The position numbers and the translations under genes were made by a program. Positions 1-5,375 of a stretch of DNA of 5,375 nucleotides are shown here, piece by piece (within the stretch, counting starts at the first letter, position 1; each line of letters opens with the position of its first letter). The DNA is from an uncultured Eubacteriales bacterium (GTDB lineage Bacteria; Bacillota; Clostridia; Oscillospirales; Oscillospiraceae): NCBI GenBank assembly GCA_900554855.1, contig USIZ01000114.1, positions 1 to 5,375 on the forward strand. The letters are read 5' to 3'. The notes under the pieces are model-generated. The model did not search any database and had not been told where the DNA came from. It worked only from the letters and a program-made list of their open reading frames with translations.

Positions 1-983
1 GCGGAACGGGTCTTTCCACCATGCTGCGCGGGTTGAAGCGCTATACGAAAAATGTGACCGCCATCGTAACCATGGCGGACGACGGCGGCGGCTCCGGTAT
101 GCTGCGTCAGGATCTGGGGATGCCCCCACCGGGCGATGTGCGCAACTGCCTTCAGGCGCTGGCAAACGCCGAGCCGCTGATGGATCAGCTCATCAACTAC
201 CGCTTTCAGGAGGGCAGCCTGGCGGGGCAGAGCTTCGGCAACCTCTTTTTGGCGGCGCTGACCGGGATCACCGGATCCTTTGATCAGGCTGTGGCCCAGA
301 TGAGCCAGGTCTTGGCGATTACCGGCCGCGTTCTGCCCGTCACCAGCGAGATCATTCAACTGGTGGCTGAGTTTGAAAACGGAACCCGTGTGACTGGGGA
401 ATCCAAAATCTGCGACTTTAAAAAGGCACAGGACTGCCGGATCACCAAGGTTCGCCTTGTGCCGGAACGGCCCAGTGCCAATCCGCTGGCGCTGGAGGCC
501 ATTGCCAGGGCGGATCTCATTTTGCTGGGGCCGGGCAGTCTCTATACCAGTGTGATCCCAAACCTGTTGGTGGATGGTATTGCAGACGCCATTGCGGATG
601 CCCCCGCCCTGCGGGCCTATGTCTGCAACGTCATGACTCAGGATGGAGAGACCGAGGGCTATACCGCCGCCGACCATCTGCGGGCGATCCTGACCCACTC
701 CGGTCATAAGCTGGTGGACTTCTGCCTGGTCAATTCCGAACCTATGCCGGAAGAGCTGCTGCCGCTGTATGCCAAGGAAAATGCGGTTCCCATCACGGTG
801 GATCCCTCCGAGATCGAGGCCATGGGCGTGGCACTGGAGGAGCGGCCGCTGGCCGATATACGCCAGCGCAGACTGGCCAGACATGATCCCGACCTGCTGG
901 CGCAGGCAGCTATGCAGCTTGTCGAGGAACACACCGTCCGCGTGGTGAAAAACGGGAGTCCCCGTTATGTGCGGGAGCGCTGA
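1..983 (+). CDS. yvcK: YvcK / CofD-like gluconeogenesis factor, 5'-truncated by the window
   Basis: This is the 3' part of a YvcK-family gene. The frame is open to the left edge, and the codons before the ATG at 21 read GTGLST, the end of the family's N-terminal glycine loop (IGGGTGLS). The ATG at 21 is therefore internal, and only about the first 10-15 residues are missing. Visible family blocks are ADDGGGSG (about 75-98), MPPPGDVRNC (about 120-149), GQSFGNL (about 225-245), GPGSLYTSVIPNLL (about 528-569) and YVCNVMTQ (618-641), followed by GETEGYTAADH. The family has a CofD-like nucleotide-binding fold; Bacillus YvcK is a cytoplasmic protein that binds UDP-sugars and is needed for growth on gluconeogenic carbon sources and for normal cell shape. 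No enzymatic reaction is established for this branch. It lies 21 bases before whiA, as in many Firmicutes, and is probably co-transcribed with it. CofD itself (coenzyme F420 synthesis) is unlikely given the motifs and the whiA neighbour. Confidence 0.96.
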   Translation, partial: GTGLSTMLRGLKRYTKNVTAIVTMADDGGGSGMLRQDLGMPPPGDVRNCLQALANAEPLMDQLINYRFQEGSLAGQSFGNLFLAALTGITGSFDQAVAQMSQVLAITGRVLPVTSEIIQLVAEFENGTRVTGESKICDFKKAQDCRITKVRLVPERPSANPLALEAIARADLILLGPGSLYTSVIPNLLVDGIADAIADAPALRAYVCNVMTQDGETEGYTAADHLRAILTHSGHKLVDFCLVNSEPMPEELLPLYAKENAVPITVDPSEIEAMGVALEERPLADIRQRRLARHDPDLLAQAAMQLVEEHTVRVVKNGSPRYVRER

Positions 984-984
984 G

Positions 985-992
985 AAAGGGAG
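985..992 (+). promoter_or_regulatory. Ribosome binding site of whiA
   Basis: AAAGGGAG lies just after the yvcK stop codon and contains the purine core AGGGAG. It ends 12 bases before the ATG at 1005, slightly longer than the usual 5-9. No better-placed start codon exists, and the encoded MSFASQVKGEL matches the usual WhiA N-terminus, so the start is secure despite the spacing. Confidence 0.7.
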
Positions 993-1004
993 CAGCTGAA
1001 CTAT

Positions 1005-1940
1005 ATGTCATTTGCATCGCAAGTCAAGGGTGAATTATGTCGGGAAAAGGTGTCGCGTCCCTGCTGCGCCCGAGCGGAGGCCTACGGCATACTGCTGTTC
1101 TGCAACAGCTTTACCCCCCAACGCCTGCGGGTGACCACCCGCAGTGCGGAGTTTGCCCAGCGCCTGCCCAAGCTGTTCAAAAATGCGTTCTCTGCGGAGT
1201 TTGATGTCCGTCCGGCGGACACGAGCACCGGTGGACGGCTGAGTTTTGAGGTCACAGATCCCAAGAAGATGGAGCGCATTCTGGAGACCTACGGGTACGC
1301 CCGGGAGAATAGCATTTCTCACCACATCAATTATGCCGTGCTGGAGGAGGAGTGCTGCCGTAGCGCCTTCCTGCGGGGGGCGTTTCTGGCGGGCGGAAGT
1401 GTGACCAACCCGGAAAAGCGGTATCATCTGGAGTTGGCGACATCCCATCTTTATGTCCACCGAGAATTACAAAGCTTACTGATGGATATGGGGTTTGAAC
1501 CGAAAATGGTCAGCCGAAATAATAATTATGTAACCTACATCAAGCGCAGTGAAGCCATTGCAGATTTTTTGACTACAGTGGGCGCACCGCTGTCGGCCAT
1601 GGAGATCATGAACGCCAAGGTGGAGAAAAATCTGCGCAACGGTGTCAACCGCTGGTCAAACTGCGATGTGGCCAACCTGGGCAAGGCGGTAGAAGCCGCC
1701 CAGAGTCAGATCGAGGCCATTCGGAGGTTGGAGAAGAATGCCGGGCTGGACTCTCTGCCGGACAAGCTGCGGGAGACCGCCCGCCTGCGCATCGAAAACC
1801 CGGAACTGTCGCTGGCCCAGCTGGCGGCGCTGGCTGAGGTGAGCAAGTCCTGCCTGAACCACCGGCTGCGCAAGCTGGTGGAGCTGGCAAACGCACCGGT
1901 TCAGGTGCCGGGAGAAGACAAGGTGGACGCACAGGCGTGA
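1005..1940 (+). CDS. whiA: WhiA, DNA-binding regulator with LAGLIDADG-like and HTH domains
   Basis: A complete 311-residue WhiA, normal length for the family. It begins MSFASQVKGEL, the typical N-terminus, with a Cys-Cys pair at 20-21. The central part is the degenerate LAGLIDADG homing-endonuclease fold: FLRGAFLAGGSV at 122-133 has LAGGSV where active enzymes carry the acidic LAGLIDADG motif, so no nuclease activity is expected. The linker block NRWSNCDVANLGKAVEAA lies at 215-232. The C-terminal helix-turn-helix runs from about 268 to 291 and ends in the hallmark NHRLRKL (285-291). In Streptomyces WhiA is a sporulation transcription factor; in Bacillus it binds DNA and affects cell division and chromosome segregation. 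The Firmicute role is the likelier one here. It sits between yvcK and dnaE with short gaps, which suggests one operon. Residues 146-186 are encoded by a locally AT-rich patch, but the reading frame and family match are intact. Confidence 0.98.
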   Translation: MSFASQVKGELCREKVSRPCCARAEAYGILLFCNSFTPQRLRVTTRSAEFAQRLPKLFKNAFSAEFDVRPADTSTGGRLSFEVTDPKKMERILETYGYARENSISHHINYAVLEEECCRSAFLRGAFLAGGSVTNPEKRYHLELATSHLYVHRELQSLLMDMGFEPKMVSRNNNYVTYIKRSEAIADFLTTVGAPLSAMEIMNAKVEKNLRNGVNRWSNCDVANLGKAVEAAQSQIEAIRRLEKNAGLDSLPDKLRETARLRIENPELSLAQLAALAEVSKSCLNHRLRKLVELANAPVQVPGEDKVDAQA

Positions 1941-1952
1941 CTGTACGTCCAC
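1923..1952 (+). other. Imperfect hairpin at the whiA/dnaE junction
   Basis: GTGGACG (1923-1929) is complementary to CGTCCAC (1946-1952). After a single C-A mismatch (1930/1945), ACAG (1931-1934) pairs with CTGT (1941-1944). The six-base loop GCGTGA (1935-1940) contains the whiA stop codon. The hairpin ends 8 bases before the dnaE ribosome binding site. No U-run follows, so it does not look like an intrinsic terminator. A role in mRNA processing or in setting the whiA/dnaE expression ratio is possible but only inferred; chance pairing is not excluded. Confidence 0.45.
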
Positions 1953-1960
1953 AGATCACA

Positions 1961-1967
1961 AAGAGGT
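1961..1967 (+). promoter_or_regulatory. Ribosome binding site of dnaE
   Basis: AAGAGGT is a good match to the anti-Shine-Dalgarno complement and ends 5 bases before the ATG at 1973. It supports that start, as does the encoded MAFAHLHVHTEFSLLDG, the standard beginning of DnaE. Confidence 0.8.
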
Positions 1968-1972
1968 AACCT

Positions 1973-4900
1973 ATGGCTTTTGCACATCTACATGTTCATA
2001 CGGAATTTTCCCTTTTGGATGGCGCCTGCCGTATTACAGAGCTGATCAAGCGCCTCAAGGAACTGGGTCAGACCAGTGTGGCCATCACGGATCACGGCGT
2101 CATGTACGGCTGCGTGGATTTTTATCGTGCCTGCGTGAAGGAGGGCATCAAGCCGGTCATCGGCTGTGAGGTCTATGTGGCACCCCGCACCCGGTTTGAC
2201 AAGGTGCATGAGCTGGACAGCGAGGCACGCCACCTGATCCTGCTGTGCAAAGACGAAGAGGGCTACTGCAACCTGTCCTATATGGTCAGTCAGGCCAACG
2301 TGGAGGGATTCTATATCAAGCCGCGCATTGACCTTGACCTGCTGAGAGAGCACCACGAGGGGCTGATCGCCCTCAGTGCCTGTCTGGCCGGAGAGATCCC
2401 CCGTCGTCTGCGCGCCGGTGACTATGCCGGGGCTAGGGAGCACCCCCTTATAATGCGGGATATGATGGGGGAGGGAAACTATTATCTGGAGATCCAGGAT
2501 CACGGCATTCCGGAACAGCGTCAGATCCTGCCCGACCTCTATCGGCTCAGCGAGGAGACCGGCATTCCGCTGGTGGCTACCAATGATGCCCACTACATCC
2601 GCAGGGAGGACGCGGTGGCGCAGGATGTGCTGATGTGCATCCAGACCGGCAAGACACTAGACGATCCCCGGCGCATGAAGTTTGAGACGCAGGAGTTCTA
2701 TATCAAGAGCGAGGACGAAATGCGCGCCCTGTTTCCGGAGCACCCGGAGGCCATCGAAAACACCGTCAAAGTGGTGGAGCAGTGCCGGATGGATTTTGAG
2801 TTTGGCACCTACCACCTGCCGGAGTTCCAGTATCCTGAGGGCTACGATGCGGACAGCTGGTTCGACAAACTCTGTGCGGACGGCTTTGCCCACCGCTACC
2901 CCAATGGCTCTGAAGAGTACAAGGCCCGTCTGAAATACGAGATGGATATGATCCGCCAAATGGGTTTTGTGGATTATTTCCTCATCGTCTCCGACTATGT
3001 GGGCTATGCCAAGAGCCAGAAGATCCCTGTCGGCCCCGGCCGCGGCAGTGCGGCGGGCAGTATGGTGGCCTACTGCCTGAATATCACGGACGTGGATCCG
3101 ATGCAGTACGACCTCTATTTTGAACGCTTCCTGAACCCGGAGCGCGTCACCATGCCCGATATCGACATCGACTTTTGCTACCGCAGACGGGCAGAAGTGA
3201 TTGATTATGTCAACCGAAAGTACGGCGCTGACCGGGTGGCTCAGATCATCACCTTCGGCACCATGGCTGCCAAGGGGGTCATCCGGGATGTGGGCCGGGT
3301 CATGAACCTGCCCTATGCCGAGGTGGACACCATTGCCAAGCAGGTGCCCGGCGGCCCCAATAACTCCAAGATCACGCTGAAGGAGGCCCTACAGGTCTCC
3401 AAACCCCTGCGGGAAATGTATGAGAGCGAGGAAAAGGTACGCCGGCTTATTGACACGGCCAAGACCATCGAGGGAATGCCCCGCAACGCCTCCAAGCACG
3501 CAGCGGGCGTGGTCATCACCCGCCGACCGGTCTACACCTATGTGCCGCTGGCCCGCAACGACGAGAGCATTGTCACCCAGTACGAAGCGCCCACGCTGGA
3601 GGAACTGGGTCTGCTGAAGATGGACTTTCTGGCCCTGCGCAACCTGACGGTGCTGGACGATGCGGAGCACATGATCCACCGGCGGGAGCCGGAGTTTGAC
3701 CTGCACCGGATCCCGGATGACGACCCGGCGGTGTTCCAGATGCTGGCCGCCGGCCGAACCTCCGGCGTGTTTCAGGTGGAATCTGCCGGCATGACGAATG
3801 TCTGCAAGCAGCTGCGGCCCACCTGCATCGGCGACATCGCCGCCATCAATGCGCTCTACCGTCCCGGCCCTATGGATTCGATCCCGCGTTTCATTGCCTG
3901 CAAGGCGGATCCGTCCCTGATCCGCTATAAGCATCCCATGCTGGAGCCTATTCTGTCAGACACCTATGGCTGCATTGTGTATCAGGAGCAGGTCATGATG
4001 ATCTTCCAGCAGCTGGCGGGTTACTCGCTGGGCGGCGCAGATATGGTGCGCCGTGCCATCTCCAAGAAGCACGCGGATGAGATCGAGGCGGAGCGCAACG
4101 CCTTTATCCACGGTGACGAGAGCCGGGGTATCAAGGGCTGTGTGGCCAACGGCATCGATGAGGAGACGGCCAACGCGATCTATAACGAGATCTACGACTT
4201 TGCAAACTATGCCTTCAATAAGGCCCACGCGGTGAGTTATGCCATTGTGACCTATTGGACGGCCTACTTCAAATACCATTATCCCCGGGAGTATATGGCC
4301 GCCCTGCTGACCAGCGTGCTGGACTCCAGCGACAAGGTGGCGGCCTATATCGGCGAGTGCAAGGAGATGGACATTCCGTTCCTCCCGCCGGACGTCAACG
4401 AGTCCGGCCCGGACTTCACCGTTGTGGCCGAGGGCATCCGCTTTGGCCTGGTGGGCGTCAAGGGCGTTGGCCGGGGTCTGATCGACGCCATGGCGGCAGA
4501 ACGGGAGAAGAACGGCCTGTTCCGCTCCTTCCAGGATTTCTGTGAGCGGATGTATGACCACGACCTGAACCGCCGTGCGCTGGAAAACCTGATCCGGTGC
4601 GGCAGCTTTGACTCCATGAAGGTGCGCCGCAGTCAGCTTCTGGCGGTCATGAACCCGGTGATGGACGGCATTGCTGCCGCCCGGAAGCGCAATCTGGAGG
4701 GGCAGTTCGATCTGTTCGGCGGCTTTGGAGACGAGGACAACGGCGCCGCGGCGGAGATCCCGTTGCCCGATATTCCGGAGTTCAGCCCGACGGAGCGGAT
4801 GAATATGGAGCGGGAGACTACCGGCCTCTACCTGACCGGCCACCCCATGGACGAGTACCGGGACATCATCCGCCGGGTGCGCTCCGTGCGCATCGGCGCC

Positions 4901-5375
4901 ATCAACAGCGACTTTGCCGCCGAGGGCGGTGCCCGGCAGTTCCGGGATGAACAGCGGGTCACGCTGGCCTGCGTGGTCACGGCAGTCAAGACAAAGACTA
5001 CCCGGAATAATAGCTTAATGGCCTATGTGACGCTGGAGGATGACACCGGCGGGATCGAAATGCTGGTGTTTTCCAAGACGCTGGGGGAGTGCGGAAGCTA
5101 TCTGAAGGAGGGCAGTGCGCTGCTGGTGGACGGCCGCATCTCCGCCCGAGAGGATAAGGATCCTCAGATCATGTGCAATTCCGTTCGGCCGCTGGCGGAG
5201 GCATCTGCCGCGTCGGCCAGCCCCTATTCCGGCGGCGGCTCCACGCTGGAGCGGCGGGAGGAACGCCCCGGCGTCATCCAGGGCAAGACAAAGCTCTATC
5301 TGCGGGTCAACAGCATTGATGATCCGGCGGTGGCCTATCTGCGCAAGGTGCTCATCATGTTCCCGGGCAGAGGAC
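1973..5375 (+). CDS. dnaE: DNA polymerase III alpha subunit DnaE, 3'-truncated by the window
   Basis: I translated 1134 codons from the ATG at 1973 with no stop; the family is usually about 1150-1200 residues, so only the C-terminal tip is missing. DnaE is the cytoplasmic replicative DNA polymerase catalytic subunit. Domains in order: PHP (about 1-210) with HLHVHTEFSLLDG at 5-17, TDHG at 39-42 and NDAHY at 204-208; polymerase core with GPGRGSAAGS at 354-363, PDIDIDF at 395-401 (catalytic Asp398 and Asp400), HAAGVVI at 509-515, LKMDFLAL with the third catalytic Asp at 551, YRPGPM at 629-634, YQEQVM at 670-675 and FNKAHA at 748-753; helix-hairpin-helix around GVKGVG (828-833); a probable beta-clamp-binding motif QFDLF at 911-915; OB fold at about 995-1075; a Ser/Ala/Gly-rich linker at about 1077-1100; then the start of the C-terminal domain (KLYLRV). 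PolC is excluded because PHP is N-terminal and uninterrupted. Clostridia normally also carry PolC, so this enzyme probably works beside it. Likely co-transcribed with whiA. Confidence 0.98.
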   Translation, partial: MAFAHLHVHTEFSLLDGACRITELIKRLKELGQTSVAITDHGVMYGCVDFYRACVKEGIKPVIGCEVYVAPRTRFDKVHELDSEARHLILLCKDEEGYCNLSYMVSQANVEGFYIKPRIDLDLLREHHEGLIALSACLAGEIPRRLRAGDYAGAREHPLIMRDMMGEGNYYLEIQDHGIPEQRQILPDLYRLSEETGIPLVATNDAHYIRREDAVAQDVLMCIQTGKTLDDPRRMKFETQEFYIKSEDEMRALFPEHPEAIENTVKVVEQCRMDFEFGTYHLPEFQYPEGYDADSWFDKLCADGFAHRYPNGSEEYKARLKYEMDMIRQMGFVDYFLIVSDYVGYAKSQKIPVGPGRGSAAGSMVAYCLNITDVDPMQYDLYFERFLNPERVTMPDIDIDFCYRRRAEVIDYVNRKYGADRVAQIITFGTMAAKGVIRDVGRVMNLPYAEVDTIAKQVPGGPNNSKITLKEALQVSKPLREMYESEEKVRRLIDTAKTIEGMPRNASKHAAGVVITRRPVYTYVPLARNDESIVTQYEAPTLEELGLLKMDFLALRNLTVLDDAEHMIHRREPEFDLHRIPDDDPAVFQMLAAGRTSGVFQVESAGMTNVCKQLRPTCIGDIAAINALYRPGPMDSIPRFIACKADPSLIRYKHPMLEPILSDTYGCIVYQEQVMMIFQQLAGYSLGGADMVRRAISKKHADEIEAERNAFIHGDESRGIKGCVANGIDEETANAIYNEIYDFANYAFNKAHAVSYAIVTYWTAYFKYHYPREYMAALLTSVLDSSDKVAAYIGECKEMDIPFLPPDVNESGPDFTVVAEGIRFGLVGVKGVGRGLIDAMAAEREKNGLFRSFQDFCERMYDHDLNRRALENLIRCGSFDSMKVRRSQLLAVMNPVMDGIAAARKRNLEGQFDLFGGFGDEDNGAAAEIPLPDIPEFSPTERMNMERETTGLYLTGHPMDEYRDIIRRVRSVRIGAINSDFAAEGGARQFRDEQRVTLACVVTAVKTKTTRNNSLMAYVTLEDDTGGIEMLVFSKTLGECGSYLKEGSALLVDGRISAREDKDPQIMCNSVRPLAEASAASASPYSGGGSTLERREERPGVIQGKTKLYLRVNSIDDPAVAYLRKVLIMFPGRG

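Noticed and set aside
75..98. DDGGGSG in YvcK instead of the Bacillus-type DDGGSSG, with GQSFGNL instead of GHSLGNL.
   Set aside because: Both appear to be ordinary variants of clostridial YvcK, not signs of altered function.
979..996. GCTG/CAGC stem flanking the whiA ribosome binding site.
   Set aside because: Four base pairs around a ten-base loop is too weak to claim as a regulatory structure.
1062..1358. Two Cys-Cys pairs in WhiA (20-21 and 117-118), considered as a metal site.
   Set aside because: Cysteines at these places are common in Firmicute WhiA, and nothing else in the sequence points to metal binding.
2449..2454. A perfect TATAAT inside dnaE, a possible internal -10 box.
   Set aside because: The hexamer 17 bases upstream is GCCGGG, far from TTGACA, and no gene start follows that would use it.
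2443..2471. CCCCC and GGGGG runs that could pair around a 19-base loop in dnaE.
   Set aside because: Only five pairs with a long unpaired loop inside conserved coding sequence; explained by codons.
1988..2593. A 201-codon open frame on the - strand opposite the DnaE PHP domain.
   Set aside because: The opposite strand carries strongly conserved PHP motifs, so this is a shadow frame; the predicted protein resembles nothing I recognise.
3389..3934. A 181-codon open frame on the - strand inside dnaE.
   Set aside because: It is antisense to conserved polymerase motifs (HAAGVVI, LKMDFLAL, YRPGPM), with no domain signal of its own.
4255..4545. A 96-codon + strand frame overlapping dnaE in another frame.
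   Set aside because: The dnaE frame stays open and conserved throughout, so there is no frameshift; the alternative product is low-complexity Gly/Arg-rich.
3956..4843. A 295-codon open frame on the - strand inside dnaE.
   Set aside because: It is wholly antisense to the conserved DnaE core, has no recognisable family motif, and long antisense frames are expected opposite GC-biased codons.
1..5375. A search for a novel defence, mobile or biosynthetic system.
   Set aside because: All sequence is accounted for by three well-known housekeeping genes and short spacers; no repeats, phage or transposon genes, or unexplained frames were found.

Overview
The window is a compact, single-direction stretch of bacterial chromosome with three adjacent genes on the + strand: the 3' part of yvcK (gluconeogenesis factor / CofD-like family), a complete whiA (DNA-binding regulator with a degenerate LAGLIDADG fold), and dnaE (DNA polymerase III alpha subunit) running off the right edge. 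Coding sequence covers nearly everything; the only gaps are 21 bases (984-1004) and 32 bases (1941-1972). No stretch over 300 bases lacks a gene. I see no RNA gene, mobile element, CRISPR array, terminator or convincing promoter.

The organism is most likely a Firmicute of class Clostridia, probably a GC-rich gut lineage of the Oscillospiraceae/Ruminococcaceae type. This is inferred from the order yvcK-whiA-dnaE (typical of Clostridia, usually with rapZ upstream of yvcK), strong AGGAGG-like ribosome binding sites, the clostridial-looking YvcK variant (DDGGGSG, GQSFGNL), and moderately high GC with G/C-ending codons. Genus cannot be fixed from this window.

Layout: 1-983 yvcK (start codon lies upstream of the window); 984-1004 spacer with the whiA ribosome binding site; 1005-1940 whiA; 1923-1952 an imperfect hairpin with the whiA stop codon in its loop; 1961-1967 the dnaE ribosome binding site; 1973-5375 dnaE, with 1134 codons read without a stop and only the last few dozen residues of the C-terminal domain missing.

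The three genes are probably co-transcribed: same strand, tight spacing, no terminator between them. YvcK links UDP-sugar and carbon status to envelope synthesis, WhiA is tied to cell division and chromosome segregation, and DnaE is a replicative polymerase, so the cluster combines growth, division and replication functions. The order is a known conserved one. I found no evidence of an undescribed system here. The points most worth a second look are the fully conserved PHP metal site of DnaE and the hairpin at the whiA/dnaE junction.
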